64,000 bases of DNA from assembly GCF_004354045.1 (NCBI RefSeq), contig NZ_SMRT01000013.1, positions 166,638-230,637 on the forward strand. Reading direction: 5' to 3'. This DNA comes from Paenibacillus piri (GTDB lineage Bacteria; Bacillota; Bacilli; Paenibacillales; NBRC-103111). This document shows, in pieces, positions 51,959 through 61,012 of the stretch. The translations under genes were made by a program, and so were the position numbers. Within the stretch, counting starts at the first letter, position 1. Every line of letters starts with the position of its first letter. Under the pieces are notes generated by a model, which worked only from the letters and a program-made list of their open reading frames with translations, ran no database searches and was not told where the DNA came from.

Positions 51959-52004
51959 AGACCTGTAGCGACCGCTCGATGCCGTGGTCCTGCAGGTCTA
52001 TTTT
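51959..52004 (+). terminator. Terminator after the coiled-coil gene
   Basis: The stem AGACCTGTAG/CTGCAGGTCT (51959-51968, 51990-51999) is followed by ATTTT. It probably ends the cls-M48-coiled-coil transcript. Confidence 0.7.
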
Positions 52005-52168
52005 CTATCCCATGACCGATCGGGGGCGTTGACCAGGCCTTCTCATCGGATCGGGTACATAAAAACAATCGGTTCCGCGCCGGTTGCCTGTGCTAATCCC
52101 GTCGTCCGTATGCTACAATAATAGGAAATGATGGTATGTTCGCCATAGGGCTGAATGGGGGAATCGGA

Positions 52169-53047
52169 ATGGCACAACTGCAAGTGGAGCTGATTGTAGA
52201 CGCCAGGGCTGCGTTAGGGGAAGGACCGTGCTGGGATCATCGCAGCGGTCTGCTGCACTGGGTCGATATTGCCGGGATGAGGGTTCATACATATAACCCG
52301 CTAACGGGCGAGGACCGGTATATCCAGCTTGACCAAATGGTCGGAGTCGCCGTTCCGCGGCTTTCCGGCGGCATGGTGGCCGCAATGGAGCACGGCCTTT
52401 ATTTGCTCGATCCGGAGACGGGAACCGTCTCCTTGGTCGAGGACCCGGAGAGCGGTCTGGACAACCGGTTTAACGATGGCAAGTGCGACGAGCGCGGGCG
52501 CTTCTGGGCGGGAACTTTGAGCCGGAAAGGACGGAAGCAGGCGGGCGCTTTGTACTGTCTCGATGCCGGCGGGACGGTCCGCAAAGTCATTGACGGCGTG
52601 ACGACCTCGAACGGCATCGGCTGGAGCCCGGATGGGCGGACGATGTATTTCATCGATTCGCCGACCAAGGAGGTGAGGGCTTACAGCTTCGATGCCAAAA
52701 CCGGGCAGCTCGGCGATGCGCGCACCGTCGTAGTCATCCCGGCCGACGGCGGCGTGCCGGACGGGATGACGGTGGATGCGGAAGGCATGCTGTGGGTGGC
52801 GCAGTGGGGCGGCTGGCAGGTATCGCGCTGGAATCCGCACACCGGCGAGCAGCTGGCGGCGGTTCCGGTGCCTGCGGCGCAAGTCTCGTCCTGCGCTTTC
52901 GGCGGGGCGTACCTGGATGAGCTGTATATTACGACGGCGCGCATCGGTCAGTCCGAAGAAGCGATGCTGAAGCAGCCGCATGCGGGTGGAGTTTTCCGCA
53001 TCAAGCCTGGCGTGGCCGGCCTGCCGGCACACTTCTATGCGGGCTAG
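52169..53047 (+). CDS. SMP-30/gluconolactonase-family protein (regucalcin-like)
   Basis: This 292-residue six-bladed propeller has the SMP-30 metal and catalytic positions: E18 in ALGEGPCWD, N in TTSNGIGWSPDG and D in PDGMTVDAEG. Members hydrolyse sugar or uronic lactones using a divalent metal. There is no signal peptide. GGGGGAA precedes the ATG at 52169; an earlier ATG lacks a site. It ends 11 bases before the small kinase-like gene. The lactone substrate (gluconate, arabinono-, glucuronolactone) is unknown. Confidence 0.9.
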   Translation: MAQLQVELIVDARAALGEGPCWDHRSGLLHWVDIAGMRVHTYNPLTGEDRYIQLDQMVGVAVPRLSGGMVAAMEHGLYLLDPETGTVSLVEDPESGLDNRFNDGKCDERGRFWAGTLSRKGRKQAGALYCLDAGGTVRKVIDGVTTSNGIGWSPDGRTMYFIDSPTKEVRAYSFDAKTGQLGDARTVVVIPADGGVPDGMTVDAEGMLWVAQWGGWQVSRWNPHTGEQLAAVPVPAAQVSSCAFGGAYLDELYITTARIGQSEEAMLKQPHAGGVFRIKPGVAGLPAHFYAG

Positions 53048-53058
53048 CCGGGAAAGCG

Positions 53059-53694
53059 ATGAGCCGTGAACGGATCGGTCAGTTGATTGTTTTGGTTGAA
53101 CGGGAGCTGCTGCCCCTCCTCCGGATCGAGAGCGTTAACCCCCACAATCCGATAGAGGTGCAAGCTGTACCAAAGCCCTGGAAACGGGTCGGGACCGGGA
53201 ATTATGCCGTCGTCGTCAGCCATCCCGAATACGACGGGCTGGTGGTGAAGGTGTATGCGCCGGGCCGGGAGGGTCTGGAGGAAGAAGTCGAGGTGTACCG
53301 GCGTTTGGGCCGGCACCCGGCTTATTCGGAGTGCTACCATGCGGGAAGCTCGTACTTGATATTGCGCAGACTGAGCGGGATTACGCTGTACAATTGTGTG
53401 CTGCGGGGCATTTCCATCCCCCGACAAGTGATCGACGATATCGACGCCGCGCTTCGCTATGCGAGAAGCAAAGGATTGAATCCGCACGATGTTCACGGCA
53501 AAAATGTGATGCTGCAGGACGGGCGCGGCGTTGTCGTGGATGTATCGGACTTTTTGAAGCAGGAGCCTTGCCGCATGTGGGATGATTTGAAAAAAGCGTA
53601 CGACTGTTTTTATTTTCCGATAGTTCGCAAAATGAAAATACCGGAATGGATGCTCACAGCGGTGAGGAAAGGGTACCGGTATTTCAATCGCTAG
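53059..53694 (+). CDS. Small atypical protein-kinase-like protein (YrzF-like)
   Basis: The 211-residue protein is a minimal kinase fold: a nucleotide lysine in LVVKVYAPG, the catalytic loop HDVHGKNVM (HD...N) and a metal aspartate in VVVDVSDF. A glycine-rich loop is only weakly preserved (VGTGNYAVV). It resembles YrzF of Bacillus and ABC1/RIO-like small kinases. The partner or substrate is unknown. It is a second kinase in the window, unrelated to the full Hanks kinase at 4909. The ribosome site is modest, so translation coupled to the SMP-30 gene is likely. Confidence 0.78.
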   Translation: MSRERIGQLIVLVERELLPLLRIESVNPHNPIEVQAVPKPWKRVGTGNYAVVVSHPEYDGLVVKVYAPGREGLEEEVEVYRRLGRHPAYSECYHAGSSYLILRRLSGITLYNCVLRGISIPRQVIDDIDAALRYARSKGLNPHDVHGKNVMLQDGRGVVVDVSDFLKQEPCRMWDDLKKAYDCFYFPIVRKMKIPEWMLTAVRKGYRYFNR

Positions 53695-53797
53695 GATATG
53701 AAAACCTGTGCGGAAAGCGGCCCGATTCCGGTCGGGCGTTCCTGGCGTCCAGGCGTCCACAGGCCGAACGGGACGTTCCGATTAACGGGTATCTTCC

Positions 53798-53823
53798 GTT
53801 TGATTTACTGCAAATATGGGTAA
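53798..53823 (+). promoter_or_regulatory. Candidate sigma-B-type promoter before dps
   Basis: GTTTGA (53798-53803) and GGGTAA (53818-53823) are spaced by 14 bases, close to the sigma-B consensus (GTTTAA, GGGTAT). They lie about 120 bases upstream of dps, a classic general-stress gene. Whether this organism has sigma-B is unknown. Confidence 0.4.
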
Positions 53824-53941
53824 AACAGTAGTGGGCTCCAATGGCAAACCGACAGCTGGGAGACCGTTCGGAAGATCGGCCCCGGCAGGTGAACGCCCGC
53901 GGTGTGCGTTTTTATTAAATCAAACAAGGGAGTGCGTGATT

Positions 53942-54397
53942 ATGGCAAAAGTAATGGACCGGTCGGCAGCAGTAAATACGGCATTGAACCAGCAGGTTGC
54001 TAATTTCGGCGTGATGTACATCAAGCTACATAACTTTCACTGGTATGTGAAAGGCTCCCAGTTTTTTACGCTCCATGTTAAATTTGAGGAGCTTTATAAT
54101 GAAATAACGCTGCATTTGGACGCGTTGGCCGAACGGATGCTCACCTTGGGCGGCAAACCGGTCGCTACGATGCAGCAAATGCTGAAAGATTCGGCGATTA
54201 AAGAAGCGGCCGGAAACGAAAAAGCGGAAGATATGGTGCGGGCGATCGTGGAAGATTTCAAAACGATTAGCGGCCAACTGCAGGAAGGCATGGACTTGGC
54301 CGAAAAAGCGGGCGACGAAACGACCGGAGATCTGTTCTTGGCTATTCAAGGCAGTCTGGACAAGCATACATGGATGCTGAATTCCTTCCTGGGATAA
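53942..54397 (+). CDS. dps: Dps-family DNA-protecting ferritin
   Basis: This 151-residue Dps protein stores iron in a 12-mer and protects DNA from peroxide. The ferroxidase region shows KLHNFHWYVKG and, a helix later, FEELYNEITLHLDALAERML with the usual acidic ligands. Length is typical. ATG 53942 has a GGGAG site; the longer frame upstream is non-coding in appearance. It is followed by its own terminator and preceded by a sigma-B-like promoter. Confidence 0.95.
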   Translation: MAKVMDRSAAVNTALNQQVANFGVMYIKLHNFHWYVKGSQFFTLHVKFEELYNEITLHLDALAERMLTLGGKPVATMQQMLKDSAIKEAAGNEKAEDMVRAIVEDFKTISGQLQEGMDLAEKAGDETTGDLFLAIQGSLDKHTWMLNSFLG

Positions 54398-54447
54398 AAA
54401 TACCTTGAGAGGCCGGGCGGCTGCAGCTTGCGCCTTATGCATACGGA

Positions 54448-54486
54448 AAAGCCCCTGTCGTGATTAAGCGGCAGAGGCTTTTTTCG
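54448..54486 (+). terminator. Terminator of dps
   Basis: An imperfect stem (AAGCC-CTG-CG with CG-CAG-GGCTT) is followed by six T, about 50 bases after the dps stop. Confidence 0.75.
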
Positions 54487-54715
54487 TAATGTAGTTAGCT
54501 TACGGGGTTCCCGCAAAGTTTCTGGAATAAGCAGCGAAGCCAAAGCCCCGCTTTGAATTGCAACGAAAACTGCTTTCATTTTCAGTAATCTTTAAGGTGA
54601 TCTTCAGATACTTTTCATTTTATTTCCTTATGCTGGAGGAGCGTGGAGTGTTGTGTGACGCAGCAGTCCGCAGCTTGATTCCCTGCGGGGGAATATCACG
54701 GAGGTAACGATTACG

Positions 54716-55432
54716 ATGAAACGTAACCAGCTCGTAGCGGGACTTATTCTCGTGCCGCTGTTATTAAGCGGCTGCGGCAGCAAACCGGCTGCCAATGAAG
54801 CGGCCGCTGCCAATACGCAAGGGTCGTCGTCAGCCGCATCGGCTCAGAGCGGCGATGCGCAGGCCGGCGGCCGGCAGGCACGGGGGGATCGGCCGCAGAT
54901 GAACGAGAATGAAATAAGGCTGCGGATGTTGTCTCAATCGCTGCTCGCCATCGATAAGGGGGAAGGTCTTGCCTTCACGAAGCAGCAGGCCGAGCAGCTG
55001 CTGCCATTAGCGGAAGCGGCTGTAGCGAAGAAGGAGCTGACGGCGGAGCAGCAGGATAGCATGCTGAAGCTGCTTACTCCGGAGCAGACGAAGCAGTATC
55101 AAAGCCGGTCGGATCAAATGAAACAGCGGATGAACCCGTCCGATGGCGGGGCGCCCAAAACGATGACTCAGGAAGAGCGGGATAAGCAGAAAGAGCAGCG
55201 CGCGGCGCAGGGCGGCGGGCAAGGCCAGAACCGTCCGAACGGCGCAGGAAGGGGCGGCGAGAACGGCAGTTCGGGATCGGCCGATGGATCGGTGGCCGGA
55301 AGCGCGGGCAAGAGCGCAAACGGAGGCGTAAACGAAGGCGCCAAAGGGGCGCCAGGCGGAGCCAGGGGCGGAGGCCCGGGTGCGGATGTCGCGCAGCAGC
55401 TGGTCGACCTGTTCAAAGAGAGAGCGAAGTAA
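54716..55432 (+). CDS. Lipoprotein with Gly/Ser-rich low-complexity tail
   Basis: The 238-residue lipoprotein has a signal ending LSGC (C20). Residues about 60-125 form a helical region (NENEIRLRMLSQSLLAIDKG, KQQAEQLLPLAEAAVAKKEL) resembling LTXXQ-like repeats, and the rest is a Gly/Ala/Ser/Asn-rich disordered tail ending in a short helix. A role as a membrane-anchored partner is possible but unproven. GGAGG precedes the ATG. A strong terminator follows. Confidence 0.8.
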   Translation: MKRNQLVAGLILVPLLLSGCGSKPAANEAAAANTQGSSSAASAQSGDAQAGGRQARGDRPQMNENEIRLRMLSQSLLAIDKGEGLAFTKQQAEQLLPLAEAAVAKKELTAEQQDSMLKLLTPEQTKQYQSRSDQMKQRMNPSDGGAPKTMTQEERDKQKEQRAAQGGGQGQNRPNGAGRGGENGSSGSADGSVAGSAGKSANGGVNEGAKGAPGGARGGGPGADVAQQLVDLFKERAK

Positions 55433-55834
55433 CCGGCGGATCGCATCAGCGCACCGACGAAGACGTCGCAGCGATTACATAGCCCCAGGCCCGTCAAGCG
55501 GACCGAGGGTCAGATCGCCGGGACCATATGGCCGCGGTCCGACAAATCGGGCTGTCGCAGCGGAGTAAAAGCCGCATCATTGCCAGTTTGGAATGATGCG
55601 GCTTCTTTGGTTTGTTTCAAGGATGCTGTCTTTGAAACTACACATGCATTTTCATTGAAGAGGCTCCGAACCGCGGCTTTCTGGAGCCGGCAATTGGCTT
55701 TCGCCGCGGAGAATTAGGTATAATGAGGACAACGATTGTCCATATGACTTTGTTTTCAGCGCCGTCCGTTCGGGTGTGCTCACCGGTTCATGAAAACGGC
55801 GCATATACGGAACCCATTATAGAGGAGGATGATT
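55433..55834. other. Intergenic region before the sugar dehydrogenase gene
   Basis: It holds the lipoprotein terminator (55571-55612) and a TATAAT at 55719-55724, with TTGGCT 19 bases upstream as a weak -35, likely the promoter of the sugar dehydrogenase. No gene is supported. Confidence 0.4.
55571..55612 (+). terminator. Terminator after the lipoprotein gene
   Basis: A perfect 11-base stem GCCGCATCATT/AATGATGCGGC is followed by TTCTTT. It is one of the strongest hairpins in the window. Confidence 0.88.
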
Positions 55835-57082
55835 ATGGCAGGCTTGAATCTATGGATCATTGCCGGCGCGGCCGTCCTGCTGTTTGCAGCTCCCGGCTGC
55901 TTCGGCAAGCAGAGTGGGCAAAACGGCAGCCCGCCGGCAGCCGCAGTCGGCGAAGGTACGGCTCCGGCACCCGATGTACCGCCTGGCCGCGGCAGCGAAG
56001 GCAAGGCGACTGAGACGGGTGAGACCAAAAGTGTGATTCCCTATACCGTGGAGACGGTCGCATCCAAGCTGGACGTCCCATGGGATATGGATTTTGCACC
56101 GGACGGCCGTATCTTCTTCACCGAGCGCGGCGGTGCCATCCGCGTCATTGAGAAGGGAGCGCTGCGCGAGGAGCCGGTGTTCCGCTTCGAGAAGCCGCCG
56201 CTGTACAACGAAGCGGAGGCCGGCCTGCTGGGTATCGCGCTGGACCGTGATTTTAGCAGCAACCATTACATGTATGTATATCATTCGTACCAGGAAGGCG
56301 GACAAGCCTACAACCGGCTGATCCGCATGGTGGAGAGCGGCGGTTATGCGAAACCGGACAAGGTACTGCTGGACCGGCTGCCCGGCGACCGGATTCACGA
56401 CGGCGGGCGGGTGAAAATCGGCCCCGACGGCCTGCTGTATATTACAAACGGCGATGCGGCCCAATCGTCGATCGCCCAGGATGCCGCACAGCTGGGCGGC
56501 AAAATATTGCGAATCAAGACGGATGGCACGATACCGTCGGATAATCCGTTTCCCGGTTCGCCCGTATACAGCCTGGGCCACCGCAATCCGCAGGGCTTGG
56601 CCTGGCAGCCCTCGACAGGCCGGCTGTTCAGCACGGAGCACGGTCAATCCGCACACGATGAGCTGAATGTGATAGAACCTGGCGCAAACTACGGGTGGCC
56701 GCTCGTTCAAGGGGACGAAACGCAAATTAAGTCTCAAGATGCCGGCAAGCAGGGGCCCGGCCCGCTGAAGGCGCCTCTGCTGCACAGCGGCAGCACGACC
56801 TGGGCGCCGTCGGGCATCGCATTTGTCACGAAAGGGCCTTGGCAGGGCAATCTGCTGATCGCGAATTTGCGGGGAACACAGCTGCAAAGGGTAGTCCTGA
56901 GCGGCGATCCGCCTAAGGTTCAGCAGGTTGAGCTGTTGTTTCAGGGCGAGCTGGGGCGTATCCGCAATGTGACGGAAGGGCCGGACGGTTCGATTTACAT
57001 GATGACCAACAATCGCGACGGCCGGGGGATGCCGGGAGCCGAGGATGACCGGTTGATCCGGCTGAAGCCGACCTTCAAGTAG
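55835..57082 (+). CDS. PQQ-dependent aldose/sorbosone-type sugar dehydrogenase
   Basis: The 415-residue protein is a GDH-B/YliI-like six-bladed propeller. It has a signal with a lipobox-like APGC (C22), then family landmarks DVPWDMDFAPDGRIFFTERG, GLLGIALDRDF, DRIHDGGRVKIGPDGLLY, SLGHRNPQGLAWQP and EHGQSAHDELN. Such enzymes oxidise sugars outside the cell with PQQ. No pqq genes are in the window, so cofactor may be scavenged. ATG 55835 is preferred because AGGAGG sits at the right distance; ATG 55829 is too close. A methyltransferase gene follows after 26 bases. Confidence 0.88.
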   Translation: MAGLNLWIIAGAAVLLFAAPGCFGKQSGQNGSPPAAAVGEGTAPAPDVPPGRGSEGKATETGETKSVIPYTVETVASKLDVPWDMDFAPDGRIFFTERGGAIRVIEKGALREEPVFRFEKPPLYNEAEAGLLGIALDRDFSSNHYMYVYHSYQEGGQAYNRLIRMVESGGYAKPDKVLLDRLPGDRIHDGGRVKIGPDGLLYITNGDAAQSSIAQDAAQLGGKILRIKTDGTIPSDNPFPGSPVYSLGHRNPQGLAWQPSTGRLFSTEHGQSAHDELNVIEPGANYGWPLVQGDETQIKSQDAGKQGPGPLKAPLLHSGSTTWAPSGIAFVTKGPWQGNLLIANLRGTQLQRVVLSGDPPKVQQVELLFQGELGRIRNVTEGPDGSIYMMTNNRDGRGMPGAEDDRLIRLKPTFK

Positions 57083-57108
57083 CTAAACGGAACGGAGAAT
57101 GGTAACGG

Positions 57109-58317
57109 ATGCAAACGTTGGAATTGGATACGCTGTTAAACGGTTTGGTCGGTCAAGGAGTATTAATTCAGGGGACGTTCAGCCAGCTGCGGCGCAGCGA
57201 TCCCGAAGGCTGCAGCAAAGTAACGATCAAGCCGCTGGAGCTGAAGGGGACGCTGCATTATCAATTCAGCTCCTTCTGCGGCAATAAGGTGCTGCACGAT
57301 AATGTGCTGCCGGAAGCAGCGGCCGCCCGGATGATCGGGCTGCTGGAGGATACGTTCCGTCAGGCGCTGCTGCAGTCGGAAGAAGCGGACTATCAGGTGC
57401 TGATCAGCAAGAAGGGCAAGGCGGGTATTCTGAAAAAGCCGCCCACGAAGAAACGGCCTGCCGTGCTGACGCATAATCGCCAAAAAAACTACCTGCTAGA
57501 GGAAGGCACGACCGTACCGTTTCTGGTGGAGCTTGGCGTCATGAATGCCGAAGGAAAGGTGCTGGCTTCCAAATACGACAAGTTTAAGCAGATCAACCGG
57601 TTTATCGAGCTGATTGCGGATGTGGTGCCGTACCTGCCAAAAGGTCGGACGCTCCAGATCGTTGATTTCGGCTGCGGCAAATCGTATTTGACGTTCGCCT
57701 TGTACTATTATTTGAAGGAGCTGCAGGGGCTGGACATCCGGATCACCGGTTTGGATCTGAAGGAGGATGTCATTCGTCACTGCAGCTCGTTGGCCGAGCG
57801 TTTCGGGTACGATCGGCTGCAGTTTCTCGTTGGCGATATCGCCGATTACAACGAGCTGCAGCAGGTGGATATGGTCGTTACCCTCCATGCTTGCGATACG
57901 GCTACGGATGCGGCGCTGGAGAAGGCGGTCCGCTGGCAGGCGGACGTCATTTTGTCGGTGCCCTGCTGCCAGCATGAGCTGTTCCGGCAGGTCCAAAGCG
58001 ACGTGCTTGCCCCGCTCCTGCAGCATGGCATATTGAAGGAGCGCTTCTCGGCGCTGGCGACGGATGCGATCCGGGCGAAGCTGCTCGACATCGTCGGCTA
58101 CCGCACGCAGCTGCTCGAGTTTATTGACATGGAGCATACGCCGAAAAATGTGCTGATCCGTGCCGTAAAAGGGAAGCAGCCCAATGCGGCGGAGCGGGCC
58201 GAATTGGCGCGCAGCTATGTGGAATTCCGCAGCTTTTTGCAGGCGGACCCGTACCTTGAGCGGGCGCTGGGCGATAAGCTGCAGCCGCTGCCGGCGCCAG
58301 GGCGCGAAAGGGGCTAA
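57109..58317 (+). CDS. SAM-dependent methyltransferase (Methyltransf_32-like)
   Basis: The 402-residue protein has an N-terminal domain rich in charged residues and a class I methyltransferase core (about 175-300) with the SAM loop VDFGCGKSYLTF, GLDLKEDVIRHC and a conserved LHACDTATDAALEKA. It carries VPCCQHEL, typical of Methyltransf_32 proteins related to rRNA/tRNA methyltransferases of unknown target. Length fits. The small membrane gene follows eight bases later. Substrate not known. Confidence 0.82.
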   Translation: MQTLELDTLLNGLVGQGVLIQGTFSQLRRSDPEGCSKVTIKPLELKGTLHYQFSSFCGNKVLHDNVLPEAAAARMIGLLEDTFRQALLQSEEADYQVLISKKGKAGILKKPPTKKRPAVLTHNRQKNYLLEEGTTVPFLVELGVMNAEGKVLASKYDKFKQINRFIELIADVVPYLPKGRTLQIVDFGCGKSYLTFALYYYLKELQGLDIRITGLDLKEDVIRHCSSLAERFGYDRLQFLVGDIADYNELQQVDMVVTLHACDTATDAALEKAVRWQADVILSVPCCQHELFRQVQSDVLAPLLQHGILKERFSALATDAIRAKLLDIVGYRTQLLEFIDMEHTPKNVLIRAVKGKQPNAAERAELARSYVEFRSFLQADPYLERALGDKLQPLPAPGRERG

Positions 58318-58325
58318 CCATAACG

Positions 58326-58667
58326 ATGGAACGATTGCTGGTCAAATCGGGGGTTTACGGTTTTATCATAGGCCTGTTTATTGCGATTTGGATTTGCCCG
58401 GATACGATAAGGAATCCGTCTTTCGGGGGCGGTTATTCGATCGAGGCTGTACCGATGCGGGACTATATATTGACCGTACTGCGCTTCGCCATCAAGCTGT
58501 CCTTGGGAACGGTTGCCGCGGTATGGCTGTATAACCGTTTTTGGAAAACGCCTGCGGACGGAGGGGAGCCCTCGTTTTGGTACGGCTTTTTTAAAGCCTT
58601 TTTTATCGTGCTCGGCATTATTATTGCGATTACGCTTGTTGCTACGGCAATAGGGAGCCGTCATTAA
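58326..58667 (+). CDS. Small membrane protein, unknown function
   Basis: The 113-residue protein has about three hydrophobic helices (GVYGFIIGLFIAIWI, TVLRFAIKLSLGTVAAVWLY, FIVLGIIIAITLVATA). No motif is recognised. It lies eight bases after the methyltransferase gene and is probably on the same transcript. Confidence 0.65.
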   Translation: MERLLVKSGVYGFIIGLFIAIWICPDTIRNPSFGGGYSIEAVPMRDYILTVLRFAIKLSLGTVAAVWLYNRFWKTPADGGEPSFWYGFFKAFFIVLGIIIAITLVATAIGSRH

Positions 58668-58810
58668 TAAAGCTGTAGCAGGTTTGTGCAGATTTTGTGA
58701 ATCTATAGAAGAATTTGTCATAATTTGAGGATAATTCTGGAGCTGTCCGGTTGGTTTCAGTGTATAATGAATCTGCTGAAACTATCCTACAAAGCGGGGG
58801 GCACTTTTCG

Positions 58811-60793
58811 ATGTTCAGTTGGATTCATTCGATTACGGTCAGATTTATGTGGATTACAGGCCTCGTTCTGCTTGTGTTGATGGGCGGAATCTATGCCTAC
58901 CAGTGGCAGGAAATCCGCAAGGATGCCGAGGATCAATTGTACCAAAAAGGCAGCAGCCTGGCTATTTCGATGTCCAAGACTCTGCAGAGCATAGCGGAGG
59001 ACGATATCCGCGACGGCGTTCTCATCAAGGGAGGAATCAAATGGACCGGCGCCGAGCTGCGCGCCAATCTGTTCAACGACAAGCTGCAGCCTGCGCCGGG
59101 CAGCGAGCAGGAACTGAAGAAGCGCTCCCAGGACCAAGCGTATGCTCAAGCTACGCAGACTTTATTTGACGGACGGAAAATTCCGTTAGCGCAGTACGAA
59201 CAAAAATATACGAGCGCTTATGATATATACACGGACGATCACTGGCAGAAGGTGATTGACAGCTACATGACCGACGATAGCATTGTGTTCTCTGTAGCTG
59301 CGGCCTATTCGGATAACCCGGATTTCGCCGGTTACGTCGCCACGCACAATATGTTGTACAGCGCAACCGATGAGACGTCCAAGGATGCATGGGGGACAAC
59401 GGGGCTGTTGAGCCAAAAGTACCGCGGGAAACGCGTGTTTAACGATGCGACAGGGTATGCGGACGTAGCCAACACCGATTTGTCGAAGGCGATGCTGCAA
59501 AAATATCCGCAAATTGTCGAAGGCAAAGTCATTGAGCGCTGGGTCGTCTCCTATCCGCTGATGATCGACGGCAAGCATTGGGGAGCGGCGAGAATCGCGA
59601 TGTCCAAGCAAGCCTCGGAGGCGATGATTGCCAATCAGCGCTGGAAGATTGGCTTGGAGCTTGCTCTCTTGTATATCGCCGTGCTCGTCATGCTGTACAT
59701 ACTTTCCCGTGTGATTGTGGCCAGAAAGCTTCGATTCGTGCTGCAAGCCGCAGTCAATTTAAACTCGCGGGAGGCCGATTTAACATACCGTATTCCCGTC
59801 CGCGGCAAGGATGAATTAGCCGGTCTGTCCGAGGAGATCAACCGGTTCATCGGCCACCTGCAAACGATGATGGGTTCGATTCAAGCGATGTCCATCCAGG
59901 TCGGCGATACGTCGCAAAGCTTGGCGGAACAGTCGGCGCGCTCGACCGCTGCGGCAACGGGCATTTCCCGAACGGTCGGGGAGATGGCAGCGGGTGCGGA
60001 GAGTCAGGCGACAGGCGCGCGGGACAGCGCCAAAGCGATCGAGGAGATGGCGCTCGGCATTCAGCGAATTGCCGCAGCCTCCGCCCAGGTCATGGAAATG
60101 ACGCAGCATCTCGTTCAGGAGGTAGAGCAAGGAAACGAGGCATCGGAGAAGGCGATGAATCAGATGGCTACGTTGAGCCAGTCGGCCAGCGAAGCGGGAG
60201 CGGCAATCCAGAAGCTGGAGGCGGGGATGCAGACGGTAGGAGAAATGGCTCAGGTGATATCGGGCATTGCATCGCAGACCGGGCTGCTGGCGCTGAATGC
60301 GGCTATCGAGGCGGCGCGCGCCGGCGAGCAGGGAAAAGGCTTTGCGATCGTAGCGAGCGAGGTACGTAAGCTGGCCGACCAGTCCGAGGCGTCCGCTCAA
60401 CGGATCAATGAGATGGTAAGCGACATTCAGACGGCGATGAATGCGGCCGTTGCGGCCATGCAGGCCGGCGGCCGGGACGTGAAGGATGGCGTGCAGGAGG
60501 TATCTCGCGTGCGCAGCTCGCTTGAGCGGATGCTCGATTCGGTGCATCAGGCATCCGGGCAGATGGAGGAAGTATCGGCGGCAGCGGAGCAGATGTCGGC
60601 AGGCACCGAAGAGGTGGCGGCCGGTATCGAGGAAATGGCCCGGATCGCCGGTACGGTGTCGGACCATGCGGGGCGCATGGCGGAAGCGTCGCGTGCGCAG
60701 CTGAGCGATGCGGAGGAAGCCGGCTCGCTGTCCGGCACGATGAGCGAAGCCGCCCAGCAGCTGAAATCGGCTGCAGGCCGGTTTAAAGTATAG
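58811..60793 (+). CDS. Methyl-accepting chemotaxis receptor
   Basis: The 660-residue receptor has a transmembrane helix (about 10-30), an external sensor of about 245 residues resembling the DUF3365/Tll0287-like type, a second helix (about 278-300), a HAMP domain (about 300-352) and a long methyl-accepting coiled coil. The hairpin tip ASQTGLLALNAAIEAARAGE and GKGFAIVASEVRKLADQS identify it. It signals to CheA/CheW, which are not in the window. GGGGGG lies about nine bases before the ATG at 58811. It has its own terminator; the ligand is unknown. Confidence 0.9.
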   Translation: MFSWIHSITVRFMWITGLVLLVLMGGIYAYQWQEIRKDAEDQLYQKGSSLAISMSKTLQSIAEDDIRDGVLIKGGIKWTGAELRANLFNDKLQPAPGSEQELKKRSQDQAYAQATQTLFDGRKIPLAQYEQKYTSAYDIYTDDHWQKVIDSYMTDDSIVFSVAAAYSDNPDFAGYVATHNMLYSATDETSKDAWGTTGLLSQKYRGKRVFNDATGYADVANTDLSKAMLQKYPQIVEGKVIERWVVSYPLMIDGKHWGAARIAMSKQASEAMIANQRWKIGLELALLYIAVLVMLYILSRVIVARKLRFVLQAAVNLNSREADLTYRIPVRGKDELAGLSEEINRFIGHLQTMMGSIQAMSIQVGDTSQSLAEQSARSTAAATGISRTVGEMAAGAESQATGARDSAKAIEEMALGIQRIAAASAQVMEMTQHLVQEVEQGNEASEKAMNQMATLSQSASEAGAAIQKLEAGMQTVGEMAQVISGIASQTGLLALNAAIEAARAGEQGKGFAIVASEVRKLADQSEASAQRINEMVSDIQTAMNAAVAAMQAGGRDVKDGVQEVSRVRSSLERMLDSVHQASGQMEEVSAAAEQMSAGTEEVAAGIEEMARIAGTVSDHAGRMAEASRAQLSDAEEAGSLSGTMSEAAQQLKSAAGRFKV

Positions 60794-60798
60794 CAAAG

Positions 60799-60843
60799 AA
60801 AGACCTTCAAGTCCGTATTCTGTACGGAGCTGGAGGTCTTTTT
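60799..60843 (+). terminator. Terminator of the chemotaxis receptor gene
   Basis: An interrupted hairpin (AAAGACCT with GGTCTTTT, inner CCGT/ACGG) ends in five T directly after the receptor stop. Confidence 0.8.
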
Positions 60844-61012
60844 GCCGTTTAGCCGAAATCGGGGGCAAGAACCCGGGATAGCGGGGCTTTGAACAGTCTC
60901 CCCCTCGGCTGCGATGCAGGAGGAGAACTGCGCGTGCAATTGGAAAATGTTTCATTTGCGGGCACGTGCGGTTAAATATAGAGTACAACGGACGATGGGA
61001 GGCAACCGCAAA

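Noticed and set aside
55850..56887. 345-residue antisense open frame opposite the sugar dehydrogenase
   Set aside because: It is the complement of a well-supported gene; composition is Gln/Arg/His-rich and non-protein-like.
59816..60988. 390-residue antisense open frame opposite the chemotaxis receptor
   Set aside because: It arises from the Ala/Glu-rich coiled coil read backwards; no start signal.
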